Assembly: GCA_964488535.1 (NCBI GenBank)
Contig: CAZAUT010000011.1
Coordinates: forward strand, 1 to 41,873
Reading direction: 5' to 3'
DNA length: 41,873 bases
Origin: GWB1-38-13 sp964488535
GTDB taxonomy: Bacteria; Patescibacteriota; Microgenomatia; UBA8517
How positions within the stretch are numbered: the stretch's first letter is position 1; each line of letters begins with the position of its first letter. Of the stretch, positions 29,247 to 38,198 are shown piece after piece. Made by a program: the position numbers and the translations under genes. Below the pieces are notes generated by a model. That model had not been told where the DNA came from. It ran no database searches and saw nothing but the letters and a program-made list of their open reading frames with translations.

Positions 29247-29636
29247 ATGAAGAAAATTACCGGTTATGTCCTAGCGGCAGCAATACTTATTGGACTCCTA
29301 ATATTTATTATTACAAGTCTTTGGATTGGAAGCGATGTGCGAAGATACTGCAGGTCGGCTGTAAAACAATACGGCGGAGACTGTGTAACAGCGCTTTCGG
29401 AACAGCTGAATGATACGGGTGTTCCTTACACTGACAGAAATCACGCAATCTGGGCTTTGGGACAAATGGGTGATCCAAGAGGATTAACTTATATCACAAA
29501 ATATTACACCGGAATAATCGGTAAGAACGAAAATCCCGAAAAAGGTTTAAGCCAGTATGAAATGGCTAAAGCAATTAAGCTAATGCAGGGAGGACTCAAC
29601 CTTCCGGCGATAGTGTGGAGACACGGGATAAAATAA
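29247..29636 (+). CDS. Small membrane-anchored HEAT-like protein
   Basis: 129 residues from the ATG at 29247; a TTG 18 bases upstream is in frame but lies upstream of the -10 box. One N-terminal membrane helix (about 5-28), then a short helical domain with 'RNHAIWALGQMGDPRGLTYI', which resembles a single HEAT/armadillo repeat, and 'GLSQYEMAKAIKLMQGGLN'. I know similar unnamed proteins in other bacteria, without function. Monocistronic. Confidence 0.65.
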   Translation: MKKITGYVLAAAILIGLLIFIITSLWIGSDVRRYCRSAVKQYGGDCVTALSEQLNDTGVPYTDRNHAIWALGQMGDPRGLTYITKYYTGIIGKNENPEKGLSQYEMAKAIKLMQGGLNLPAIVWRHGIK

Positions 29637-29791
29637 AATCTAAATTTCTAGTTTCCAAATCCTAAACAAATCCCAAATAATTAAATTTCAATTTATCAAA
29701 TTAAATCTTGCCTCCTATTGTTCCATCCAAAATAAGGCCAATTTTCAAATTTAAAAATAATTAAATAAAATGTTAAATGATAAATGGTAAA
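29637..29791. other. AT-rich low-complexity gap
   Basis: Words of the type TTTCTAGTTTCCAAATCC and AAATTTCAATTTATCAAATT; no gene, hairpin or terminator recognised between the convergent genes. Confidence 0.6.
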
Positions 29792-30796
29792 TTAATCTGA
29801 TGGAATTTTTACTGTAAAAGTTGATCCTTTTCCTAATTCGCTCTCGACATCTATCGATCCTTTGTGAAAATCTACAATTGTTTTTGCGATTGAAAGACCT
29901 AAACCAAAACCTGCAGTGTTTGATTTACTTCTCGATGTGTCGGATCTGTAAAATCTTTCGAATAAATAAGGAATATCTTTCTTGGATATACCGATTCCCC
30001 GATCACTAATCTCTACTATCCCAAATTTCCTATTGGCTCTGACTCTCACCTTGACTTCCGATCCGGTTTTGCTGTATTTTACCGCGTTATCCAAAAGGAT
30101 GGTAAAAAGCTTATCCAACCCCTCCCTGTTACCTTTGATAACAACGTCATCAACATCAATGGTTATTTTTATCTTATTTTTCTTGGCTATTATTTGCATT
30201 TTTTTGACGGACAATGCAATCACCTCCGATAGTTTTATTTTTTCAAAACTTAGAGTTCTGCCGTTCTGTTGGTACTTTGCCAAACTTAAAAGATCATTTG
30301 TGAGATTGGACATATTTTTTATATCCGATAAACTGTCGGAAAGCGTAAAAAGAGCGTCCTTCAGTTTTATTTTTTTATCCCTTAAAGCTACTTCGATCGA
30401 GGTTTGGAGCGCCGTAAGTGGGGTTTTTAATTCATGACTGGCATCGGCGATAAATCGTTTTTGCTCGTCCATCGCCTCTTCGATCGGACGGAGTGTAATT
30501 CCCGCCAAAAAATATCCTGCAGCCGAAGAAAGGACTAATATCACAAGGTTGGTATAACCAAGTATCAGAAAAACTTTTTTCTGTGCACTTTCAATATCCT
30601 TAATAAACAGCCTTGTCTCACCCGGAGGTGGAAGAAAACCGTATCTTCGAAGTTCCAACCTTGTTTCTATTTCGTCAATCCTTCTTTGAAACTCATAAGA
30701 AACCATCCGGTAAATAAAGGCAGAAAAACTAACGCTTATCGCCATTATTATCCCCAGATAAACTATGGTTAATTTAAGACGGGCTTGATTAAACAT
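29792..30796 (-). CDS. Sensor histidine kinase
   Basis: 334 residues. Two membrane helices (about 10-30 and 76-98) enclose a short extracytoplasmic loop of about 45 residues. A HAMP-like segment is followed by the H-box 'FIADASHELKTPL' with phospho-accepting His121, and the ATPase domain has N-box 'LDNAVKYS' (Asn237), G1 'DRGIGI', F-box 'FERFYRSD' and G2 'GFGLGLS'. All motifs are intact. The small sensor loop suggests sensing in or near the membrane. It follows the response regulator gene after 102 bases of repeat words; the two form an OmpR/EnvZ-type pair. Confidence 0.93.
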   Translation of the reverse strand: MFNQARLKLTIVYLGIIMAISVSFSAFIYRMVSYEFQRRIDEIETRLELRRYGFLPPPGETRLFIKDIESAQKKVFLILGYTNLVILVLSSAAGYFLAGITLRPIEEAMDEQKRFIADASHELKTPLTALQTSIEVALRDKKIKLKDALFTLSDSLSDIKNMSNLTNDLLSLAKYQQNGRTLSFEKIKLSEVIALSVKKMQIIAKKNKIKITIDVDDVVIKGNREGLDKLFTILLDNAVKYSKTGSEVKVRVRANRKFGIVEISDRGIGISKKDIPYLFERFYRSDTSRSKSNTAGFGLGLSIAKTIVDFHKGSIDVESELGKGSTFTVKIPSD

Positions 30797-30898
30797 AAAT
30801 AATACTAACTAATTGGTACCAATCTACTAATACCTACTAATTTTCTTATTCGCAGGTATTCGACGTATTCGCATGTCATTCGTTGATTAGCATTATAA

Positions 30899-31576
30899 TC
30901 ATGTAATTTTGTATCCGAATCCTCTTACCGTTTTAATAAGGTGCTTGTTTTTTGGATATCCTTCGTCAATTTTTCTTCTTAAGTAACCTACGTAAACTTC
31001 TACCGTATTCGGCAAAATGTCCGCATCGTATTCCCATACGTTTGCGATAAGCTCGTCTTTCGTAACAATTTTTCCTTTGTTTCTCATAAGGTATTCCAGA
31101 AGAATAAATTCCTTTCTTGAAAGACCAATTTCTTTCCCATTTCTTTTTACTTCAAAAGTTTTTCGGTTAAGTGTCAGATCCTCCGCTGTCAATATTTCGT
31201 CGATTACAATATTTTTCGGGCGTCTTCCCAGTGCTTTAACCCGTGCCAACAACTCCTCAAACGAAAACGGTTTGGGTAAATAATCGTCAGCCCCTGTCTC
31301 AAGTCCAACCACAACATCCTCCACGCTTGTTTTGGCAGTTAACATTAGTATGGGTATATTTATGTTATCTTCCTGCCGAAGCTTTTGACACAGAGTCAAT
31401 CCATCCATTTTTGGAAGCATCAGGTCCAATATTATCAGATCATACTTTTCAGCCGATGCCAGATCGTACCCCTCCTCCCCGTCATAGGAAACGTCAACAG
31501 TATGATTTTCCTGAGTTAATCCTTTTTTTATGGAGTCGGCAATCTTTCTTTCATCTTCCACTATTAATATTTTCAT
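30899..31576 (-). CDS. OmpR/PhoB-family response regulator
   Basis: 225 residues from the ATG at 31576, which overlaps the previous gene's TAA (TAATG) and starts at the family-typical MKILIVEDE; a longer frame upstream is part of the preceding gene. Receiver domain with the acidic pair ED, phospho-acceptor Asp51 ('LIILDLMLPKMDG'), Thr80 and Lys82. The C-terminal winged helix ends 'ILPNTVEVYVGYLRRKID' and 'IKTVRGFGYKI'. It should bind DNA when phosphorylated by the adjacent kinase. Confidence 0.95.
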   Translation of the reverse strand: MKILIVEDERKIADSIKKGLTQENHTVDVSYDGEEGYDLASAEKYDLIILDLMLPKMDGLTLCQKLRQEDNINIPILMLTAKTSVEDVVVGLETGADDYLPKPFSFEELLARVKALGRRPKNIVIDEILTAEDLTLNRKTFEVKRNGKEIGLSRKEFILLEYLMRNKGKIVTKDELIANVWEYDADILPNTVEVYVGYLRRKIDEGYPKNKHLIKTVRGFGYKIT

Positions 31577-31938
31577 TATCGCGAGGTTACTATTCTTTTC
31601 TGAATACGGGCTGAGATTGGAATTTCCAAGATTCTCCACAGATCTTCATTAATCGTCATACATAGCTGTTCCATAAGTTTACAAAATGGACAAGGAAGTC
31701 TTTTATCAAGATAATCGATCAACCCGGTGTCATATGGTTTATCCAAAAGACTGGAAATAAACTCCTCATGATAATTCTCATCCAACTGTTCCAATATGGA
31801 TAATATTATTCTCCTATTGATATACTCGTCGATTAATCCCCAAAGATCTTCTTTTTCGTCAACACTCTGAGCAATGCGGGAAACATTCCGCCTAACCTTT
31901 CTTATCGAGACTAAATGATCAAAAAATATTTTACTCAT
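31576..31938 (-). CDS. Small helical protein with a CPFC motif, coupled to the response regulator
   Basis: 120 residues, no signal peptide. Helical, charged text ('LVSIRKVRRNVSRIAQSVDE', 'LSILEQLDENYHEEFISSLL') followed by 'LPCPFCKLMEQLC', which provides three cysteines suitable for metal or disulfide chemistry. No family recognised. The stop codon overlaps the response regulator start, and only one base separates it from the preceding gene, so translation is coupled along the operon. It might be an auxiliary component of the two-component system, inferred from position only. Confidence 0.6.
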   Translation of the reverse strand: MSKIFFDHLVSIRKVRRNVSRIAQSVDEKEDLWGLIDEYINRRIILSILEQLDENYHEEFISSLLDKPYDTGLIDYLDKRLPCPFCKLMEQLCMTINEDLWRILEIPISARIQKRIVTSR

Positions 31939-31939
31939 A

Positions 31940-32920
31940 TTATGTTAGTATGCTATTAATACCTTCCAGAGGGCTGATTCTGCCGTATTCCCAAGGCCCC
32001 AACGGTATTTTATTTTCCGGATCGTCGACAAAAACCACTATTACTCTCCCTTTTTTATATTTCATTCCTCCGAGATAGTCCATCACTTCCGGGCTTCCTC
32101 CAAAATGTTTTCCTGTCCAAGCTGCCGGACCAGAATCCGCAATTGCACACACAACAGAATTTCCATTCTCAACATTTATGATAAGAACTTTTCTGTATTT
32201 ATACCAATTTTTAAGATATGGCTGGCGGGTGTTCCAATCGGGTAAGTACAGCGTCTGAACAACCGCATACCATTTTTCAGTTTCTACCAAACTCTCTGTC
32301 AATTCTGATTTTGATTTTGAAAAATATCCCCACGCGCCCAACCCCGGTGCCAAATCGCTTTTTTTATATTTCTCATCGCCGTGTTCTAAAATATTGTCCC
32401 CGGGATATCTTTTCAGATGCTGCTCTGCCCCGATCAGACCGAATACTGTATTTAAATGTTCTCCTTCAAGAGATGCTTTAACGGGCATTCCGGTAATATC
32501 TTTAATCACATACTCCAATATTTTTTCCTCGTTTCTCGCAAGCGGGCGTGTCACCTGAGGGAGAATTTTTGCTAATGCTTCCGAGAGGATTTTGTTTTTT
32601 ATCGTCAGGTTATCGTACGCTTTTCCAAGGGAAGAATAATCGAATATCTGGTGAGGTTCCGGAAGTGATTTTACAGCTGTTGGTGTTCCAAGCAAAAAGG
32701 ATCCGCTCAATATTCCCGCACCTAAAAGTTTCGCAGAATGCGCTCTCAGACTATTAACAGAAACTCCCCTCTTGTCAAAAACATTTTTCGCCCGAGGAAA
32801 ATTTTCAACAAGTTTTTTTTCTGCTTCCAAATTTTTTAGCTTCAGTTTGTTCCGAAGATACTCAAAACTTATCTTTTCTTTGAATATGTCGTTATAGGTT
32901 TGGGCGGGTGACTTTTTCAT
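31940..32920 (-). CDS. Membrane-anchored protein with possible double-psi beta-barrel end
   Basis: 326 residues. A basic N-terminal region (1-60) precedes a hydrophobic segment (about 63-83). The C-terminal third contains 'ENGNSVVCAIADSGPAAWTG' followed by 'KHFGGSPEVMDYLG' and 'GRVIVVFVDDP', which resembles the DPBB of RlpA-like proteins (VxVxDxGP..., then an Asp/Ser-Pro-x-hydrophobic helix). DPBB proteins bind or cleave peptidoglycan. The similarity is visual and should be treated as tentative. First gene of a four-gene cluster with the small CPFC protein and the two-component system. Confidence 0.55.
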   Translation of the reverse strand: MKKSPAQTYNDIFKEKISFEYLRNKLKLKNLEAEKKLVENFPRAKNVFDKRGVSVNSLRAHSAKLLGAGILSGSFLLGTPTAVKSLPEPHQIFDYSSLGKAYDNLTIKNKILSEALAKILPQVTRPLARNEEKILEYVIKDITGMPVKASLEGEHLNTVFGLIGAEQHLKRYPGDNILEHGDEKYKKSDLAPGLGAWGYFSKSKSELTESLVETEKWYAVVQTLYLPDWNTRQPYLKNWYKYRKVLIINVENGNSVVCAIADSGPAAWTGKHFGGSPEVMDYLGGMKYKKGRVIVVFVDDPENKIPLGPWEYGRISPLEGINSILT

Positions 32921-33001
32921 AGTTTATCAGAGTTTACGAAGTGAATAAGCGACTAAGTGATTTTTCTAAGTTACCAATACTCAATTCCTTAGTTAACTTA
33001 A

Positions 33002-34432
33002 TCACTTAGTTAACTTAATCACCTTCTCCAATCTTCTCATTGTCTCATCTTTCCCCAAAATAATGATCGACTCGTTGATTGGCGGGGTGAATTTTATGCC
33101 CGTTATCGCAATCCGCAAGTCCATAAAAAAATCTCCTGTCTTAAAACCTTTATCGGCAATGTTTTTCATTAAACTTCCATTAATATTTTCTATATTCCAA
33201 TTTTCAATTTTCGATACCACCTCGTATGCGCTTTGCAAATGCGCAACATGGTTACTTCCCAAAAGATCTTTGTCGACATCGGGGGCTTCAAAGAAAAACC
33301 CTGCCAGACCTTCAAATTCGGAAAGTTTAGAGATCCTTTCTTTAATCAGCGGAATGATTTTTTCGATCAATTCCTCGTCGTATTTCCCCTTATACAATTC
33401 GTAGATTTGAGCTTTAAGTTTTGGGTTTTGAGTTTTTCTAATGTATTGACCGTTAAACCAATCAAGTTTCTCGCGGTTAAAAACCGCATTCGCAATTTGT
33501 AAATTACCGTTTTTAAATTCTTTTACGTATTCCGGCAGAGTAAACAATTCCCGATTATCCTTTGGCGACCACCCTAAAAGCATAACAAAATTTAAAAGCG
33601 CCTCAGGCAAATATCCATCCTCAAGAAATGCTTCACAGGAAACATTGCCTTTTCTTTTTGAAAGTTTTCCTCCATCTGGATCAAGTATCAATGAAAAATG
33701 TCCGATTTGCGGGGCATCCTCACCTAAATATTTATAAAGTAGAAGATGTATCGGAGTCGATGGCATCCACTCAAGTCCGCGAAGTATCGGATTAATCTTC
33801 ATAATCACATCATCAACAACTACCGCAAGATGGTAGGTTGGAAAACCGTCCGATTTAAGAAGCATTGCTTCATCAACATCTTTAAGATGCCATTTGACAT
33901 CTTTGCCAATTACAATATCATGATACGAAATTTCTCCCTCATCGGGAACTTTCAATCTTATTGCATATTTACTTCCCGATTCAATCCTTTTTAACGACTC
34001 TTCAGAGTCCATTTCCCTGCATGGATCGCGTAACTCCGTTTTTTTCTCGTTATGTAACTTCTTAATTTCTTCTTTGTCTTTTGCGTCGCAAAAGCAGTAG
34101 TAAGCATTTCCTTCTTTCACTAATTTTTCTGCAGCGTCTTTGTATATTCCGCTTTTTATTCTTTCCGACTGAATGTAGGGTGCATAAGGACCATTAACAA
34201 CAGGTCCTTCATCCCACTCAATTCCAAATACATGAAGTGCTTTAATTAATCCCTCAACTGCTCCTTCAACATAACGCTTCCTGTCTGTGTCTTCAATTCT
34301 TAATATAAATTCACCATTATATGTTTTGCCGTAGGCATATTCAAACAGAGCCGCTCTTAAACTTCCAACGTGCAAATATCCCGTCGGGCTTGGGGCAAAA
34401 CGTGTGCGAATAACTGTTTTATTACTTATCAT
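33002..34432 (-). CDS. gltX: Glutamyl-tRNA synthetase
   Basis: 476 residues. Class I signature 'RFAPSPTGYLHVGSLRAALF' with HVGS (21-24) as the HIGH motif, 'ILRIEDTD', zinc-like cysteines in 'YYCFCDA' (113, 115) and 'DPCRE' (138), and KLSKR (256-260) as the KMSKS motif. The C-terminal anticodon-binding helices extend to residue 476, the usual length. Charges tRNA-Glu; in bacteria using GatCAB it also misacylates tRNA-Gln, but neither GatCAB nor GlnRS is in the window. The last codons lie in the TTAGTTAACTTAATCAC repeat words. Confidence 0.97.
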   Translation of the reverse strand: MISNKTVIRTRFAPSPTGYLHVGSLRAALFEYAYGKTYNGEFILRIEDTDRKRYVEGAVEGLIKALHVFGIEWDEGPVVNGPYAPYIQSERIKSGIYKDAAEKLVKEGNAYYCFCDAKDKEEIKKLHNEKKTELRDPCREMDSEESLKRIESGSKYAIRLKVPDEGEISYHDIVIGKDVKWHLKDVDEAMLLKSDGFPTYHLAVVVDDVIMKINPILRGLEWMPSTPIHLLLYKYLGEDAPQIGHFSLILDPDGGKLSKRKGNVSCEAFLEDGYLPEALLNFVMLLGWSPKDNRELFTLPEYVKEFKNGNLQIANAVFNREKLDWFNGQYIRKTQNPKLKAQIYELYKGKYDEELIEKIIPLIKERISKLSEFEGLAGFFFEAPDVDKDLLGSNHVAHLQSAYEVVSKIENWNIENINGSLMKNIADKGFKTGDFFMDLRIAITGIKFTPPINESIIILGKDETMRRLEKVIKLTK

Positions 34433-34737
34433 AACGTTTTTTCATACAATACCACTTTCAATTAAATTGTCATTCCTACGAAAGTGGAAATCTTTGATGA
34501 AATCTTAAACTTCGTTTATATAGATTCCCGATCAGGTCGGGAATGACACATAAAAATGGGTATTGTGTTAAATTTTTTTCTAATTGAATTGTAGCATTCA
34601 TGAAGGGTATACTCAAAGATAGAGTAGAAGAGTGTAAGAGTAGAAGAGTGTAAGAATATCTTAATACCTACGGTTAAAAAGTAAAACATTTTGCCTGTTA
34701 AATCTACTTTTACTCTCCCGCTCTTTCACTCTGTCTT
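34433..34737. repeat. Gap with partial composite repeat and AGTAGAAGAGTGTAAG words
   Basis: 305 bases, no gene. 34468-34548 is a partial copy of the composite repeat (TTGTCATTCC, AATCTT, CTTAAACTTCGTTTATA, TAGATTCCCG/CGGGAATGACA). 34618-34655 holds two direct copies of AGAGTAGAAGAGTGTAAG-type words, with a degenerate inverted counterpart (CTCCCGCTCTTTCACTCTGTCTTA) just before the next gene. Confidence 0.7.
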
Positions 34738-35787
34738 ATGTCTTCCCTAACCCAAGTTTCAATCCTTTCGAGGAAGATTATCCGTTATTCAATATATACG
34801 GCAATATTTATTGTGATTGCAAGATACACCTATCTTATAGGAGTAAAAATTTATAGAAGATATGTACCAGAACCTCCTCCACCCCCGACAATATCTTTCG
34901 GAAAATTGCCAAAAATAGCGTTTCCGGCATCCGAAACAAAAACCCCCAAAGATCCTGTTTATACACTGGAAACGGCTACAGGTAAGCTTCCAAAGTTACC
35001 AAAACAGGCCCCTGTCTACTTTATGCCAAAATCTATTTCTACAATAAAGGCGCTCGATTCAGCGAAACAGAAAGCTGCAGGTTTGGGATTTAATCCGAAC
35101 GGGACAGAAAGTGTCCCGACTGTTTACGAATTCCGCCACAATAATTCTCCCGCGCTTTTAAACCTTAATATTGTCACCGGAATATTTTCAATCTATTTTG
35201 ATTTAAACTCTAAGCCTTCTGTATTGGAAAACACTCCACCAGATCCTGCCAAGGCAACTGCTTTGGCTAAAACATATCTCACACGGGCAAAGTCTCTGCC
35301 CGGCGACTTAACGGGAACAGCAACAACGGAGTATCTGAAAATTAAAGATGGTGAATTTGTTTCAGCCAACTCACTTTCCGATGCGAATATAACCAAGGTG
35401 AACCTCTACAGAAAAAATTACAACGATCTTCCGAATGTAACTAGTGTATTTGGCCAGGCAAACGTCTGGTTCATGTTTTCCGGATCAAACGAAGCCGGAG
35501 AACAAGTGATTGCAGCCGAATTTAAATATTTTGCAATTGACGAAAACAAAAGCGGAACGTACCCGATTATCACCGCAGAAGAAGCCTGGGATAAACTAAA
35601 ATCGGGTGCTGCTTACTACGCAAATTTTGACAGCTCTTCGCAGGGAAATATTATTATCCGAAAAGTATACCTTTCGTTTTATGATCCCGAAATGTATACG
35701 GAATTTTATCAGCCGGTTATTGTTTTCGAGGGAGATAATAATTTTGCAGCCTACGTTCAGGCGATCTCACCCGAATACGTCCAGTAA
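34738..35787 (+). CDS. Membrane-anchored extracellular protein, orphan
   Basis: 349 residues. One membrane helix (about 17-36) precedes a Pro-rich linker ('YVPEPPPPPTISFGKLPKI'), followed by a beta-rich domain of about 280 residues. The text 'EAWDKLKSGAAYYANFD' and 'VYLSFYDPEMYTEFYQPVIV', then 'FEGDNNFAAYVQAI', suggests a PepSY/YcdB-like beta fold (repeated 'A.A.A..YL...' motifs), but I cannot name a family with confidence. The start is uncertain: no ribosome binding site or -10 box is obvious. It is convergent with the carboxypeptidase, six bases between the stops. Confidence 0.6.
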   Translation: MSSLTQVSILSRKIIRYSIYTAIFIVIARYTYLIGVKIYRRYVPEPPPPPTISFGKLPKIAFPASETKTPKDPVYTLETATGKLPKLPKQAPVYFMPKSISTIKALDSAKQKAAGLGFNPNGTESVPTVYEFRHNNSPALLNLNIVTGIFSIYFDLNSKPSVLENTPPDPAKATALAKTYLTRAKSLPGDLTGTATTEYLKIKDGEFVSANSLSDANITKVNLYRKNYNDLPNVTSVFGQANVWFMFSGSNEAGEQVIAAEFKYFAIDENKSGTYPIITAEEAWDKLKSGAAYYANFDSSSQGNIIIRKVYLSFYDPEMYTEFYQPVIVFEGDNNFAAYVQAISPEYVQ

Positions 35788-35793
35788 TATACC

Positions 35794-36741
35794 TTAAATG
35801 GAGTAATTGGCAAAAATCCAATCGATTAATTTTTCGCTTTCTCCAAATCTGTCGTTACTGCCGAATAGACCGATAATTACCTCCATATTATCCCGCTCGA
35901 TATATGTAAGTAAGTTCTCCATGGCGCCATCGGTTTTCCCGGTTTTAATACCCTTAACACCATCGATTTTTCCCAAAAGCTGATTAATGTTGTAAAAAGA
36001 ACGTGTTATCTTTCCGTCCGTCCCGTAGATAGTATATTTTTGAGTACCTACTATCTGCCGGAAAACGGGATGTTGCATAGCGTAAAAAGACGCCTTAACC
36101 ATGTCCTGAGCAGTCGTTTGCTGCCCTTCTTTATCAAGACCTGTCGGGTTAAAAAAAACACTACTTCTAAGACCCAGATTTTGGGCTTTGATATTCATTG
36201 CCGAAATAAACATATCGCGTCCACCCGGATAATTTGCAGCCAACACTTCAGCAGCGTCATTAGCGCTTGAAAGCAGAAGTGCATAAAGAAGATCTTCAAC
36301 GGTTAACTTTTCATTTTCCACCAAACCCACTCTCTGTCCCTCCGACGCAATGTCCCCTACCGAAAGAAATTGATGAAGGTTATAAGAATCCAGAGCAACT
36401 AAAGAAGTAACAACTTTCACGGTAGATGCCGGCATAACTGCCCCAGTGGAATTTTTATCATATAACACCGCCCCGGATTTAACATCTATTGCATAAACCG
36501 ACTTTGCCTGAATATCAATTACTTCGGCTCCGGAATATGCGGGTGTTTTTATGACATTTAGAGACTCTGTTTCCGTAGCTGCCCCAAGAGTATTTTTTGG
36601 GCCGATATTCTCGTAATAACCAAGTTCATTTCCATACCATGCACTCAAATTTGCGGAGAAAATTGCGATAAAAAGAAAACTTATAATAACGAGGGAAAGA
36701 AAATTAATTTTCTTTGGAAGACGTTTAGATAAAAATCCCAT
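35794..36741 (-). CDS. D-alanyl-D-alanine carboxypeptidase (low-molecular-mass penicillin-binding protein)
   Basis: 315 residues. An N-terminal anchor (about 12-33) is followed by the serine peptidase S11 domain: SxxK box STVK (106-109) in 'MPASTVKVVTSL', SxN box SAN (159-161) and KTG box (266-268) in 'GIKTGKTDGA'. It trims the terminal D-Ala of peptidoglycan pentapeptides outside the membrane. The extra C-terminal beta domain and amphipathic anchor of E. coli PBP5 are absent; anchoring is N-terminal instead. Catalytic set intact. Confidence 0.93.
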   Translation of the reverse strand: MGFLSKRLPKKINFLSLVIISFLFIAIFSANLSAWYGNELGYYENIGPKNTLGAATETESLNVIKTPAYSGAEVIDIQAKSVYAIDVKSGAVLYDKNSTGAVMPASTVKVVTSLVALDSYNLHQFLSVGDIASEGQRVGLVENEKLTVEDLLYALLLSSANDAAEVLAANYPGGRDMFISAMNIKAQNLGLRSSVFFNPTGLDKEGQQTTAQDMVKASFYAMQHPVFRQIVGTQKYTIYGTDGKITRSFYNINQLLGKIDGVKGIKTGKTDGAMENLLTYIERDNMEVIIGLFGSNDRFGESEKLIDWIFANYSI

Positions 36742-36787
36742 ACCAAAAACATTACCTTAAAGAAGCCAGTATTACAACAATTACTTC

Positions 36788-38188
36788 TTATTTTTTTGTT
36801 TTTTGTTCCTCAGTTTTTATATGAAGTTCTTTCAATTGTTCCGCTGTTGCCTCACTTGGAGCATCTAATACTGCCGTCTGGCCAGAGGCGGAAGTAGGAT
36901 AGGCCATAACTTCTCTAATATTCGCTTCGCCTAAGACCACATATGTGAACCTATCAATTCCCGGAGCTATGCCTCCATGAGGAGGAACCCCGTATCTAAA
37001 GGCCGTCAGCATGTGGTCAAATTGACTTTTTTGTTCTTTCGTAAAGCCAATCAAATCAAAAACCTTATTCTGAATTTCCGGCTGGTGTATCCTTATACTT
37101 CCTCCACCAACTTCAAAACCGTTCAAAACCATATCGTGTTGCAAACCGCGGACTTTTGAGGGATCGGAATCAAGAAGAGAAATATCGTCCGGATGCGGGG
37201 ATGTGAACATGTGGTGTGAAGGCGCAAATTTTGCTCCACCCGAACCATAAAAATAATCCTCGCTCGACTGCTCTGTAAAGAGAGGGAAATCCAACACCCA
37301 AGCAAATGCAAGCTCATTAGGATCATCTTTATTTTCGCGTAAATCGGGTTTATCTGTTCCATATTTTTCTTTTGCCTCTGTGTGAGAAATCCTCGGCCAT
37401 GGCTTTTTCAATATATTTTTTTCGGGAAATAACTTTTCAACAAGCTCTGTAAACATATTTTCGGCTAAATTTAAAATATCTTCCTGTGTTACAAAAGACA
37501 TTTCAATATCAAGTTGTGTAAATTCCCCGTATGCCCGATCCTTTCTCGGATCTTCGTCTCGAAAACATCTGGCAAATTGAAAATATCTTTCCAAGCCCGC
37601 CACCATTAAAAGTTGCTTATACTGCTGGGGGGATTGCGGTAATGCATAAAATTTGCCATGTTGTAATCTTGAAGGAACAATAAAGTCGCGTGCACCTTCA
37701 GGGGTTGTTTTTGTAAGTATCGGAGTTTCAACTTCAACAAAATCCTGCTCGACTAACCAATTTCTTATAAAATGCGCTATTTTTGAACGCATCCTTAAAT
37801 TTTTGGTCATCCGCGACCTTCTGATGTCCAAATACCGATATTTTAATCTAACTTCTTCATCGATACTGTAACCATCGTTATCAATCGGAAGGGGCAGCTC
37901 ATCCGCTTTTGAAATTAATTTCAAATTTGATATTTGAATTTCAATTTTTCCTGTTCCCAAGCCGGTATTTATTAATTTCTCCGGACGATTGCTAACCTTC
38001 CCTTCAATTTCTACCACACTTTCAGTTGTTATTTTAGGTAAATTTTGCCCCACACACTGGACAATCCCGCTTCGGTCGCGAAGGTCTATAAAGGTAATTT
38101 TTCCATGATCTCGGATCTTGTCCACAAACCCCATAAGGGTAACTGTTTCCCCAATCTTATCTTTTGTTTCAAGCGCCAACGTTCTCAT
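36788..38188 (-). CDS. aspS: Aspartyl-tRNA synthetase lacking the GAD domain
   Basis: 466 residues from MRTLALETKD; an upstream in-frame extension to 38275 is non-homologous and lies in the repeat element. N-terminal OB-fold ('VTLMGFVDKIRDHGKITFID'), class II motif 1 ('VEVETPILTKTTPEGARDF'), motif 2 ('FRDEDPRKDRAYGEFTQLDI') and motif 3 ('GGIAPGIDRF'). In bacterial enzymes a GAD insertion of more than 100 residues stands between 'DKPDLR' and the 'WVLDFPLF' text; here only about ten residues (ENKDDPNELA) are left. The TATATT -10 box five bases before the ATG is formed partly by the end of the neighbouring repeat. Confidence 0.95.
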   Translation of the reverse strand: MRTLALETKDKIGETVTLMGFVDKIRDHGKITFIDLRDRSGIVQCVGQNLPKITTESVVEIEGKVSNRPEKLINTGLGTGKIEIQISNLKLISKADELPLPIDNDGYSIDEEVRLKYRYLDIRRSRMTKNLRMRSKIAHFIRNWLVEQDFVEVETPILTKTTPEGARDFIVPSRLQHGKFYALPQSPQQYKQLLMVAGLERYFQFARCFRDEDPRKDRAYGEFTQLDIEMSFVTQEDILNLAENMFTELVEKLFPEKNILKKPWPRISHTEAKEKYGTDKPDLRENKDDPNELAFAWVLDFPLFTEQSSEDYFYGSGGAKFAPSHHMFTSPHPDDISLLDSDPSKVRGLQHDMVLNGFEVGGGSIRIHQPEIQNKVFDLIGFTKEQKSQFDHMLTAFRYGVPPHGGIAPGIDRFTYVVLGEANIREVMAYPTSASGQTAVLDAPSEATAEQLKELHIKTEEQKTKK

Positions 38189-38198
38189 GTTTAAATAT

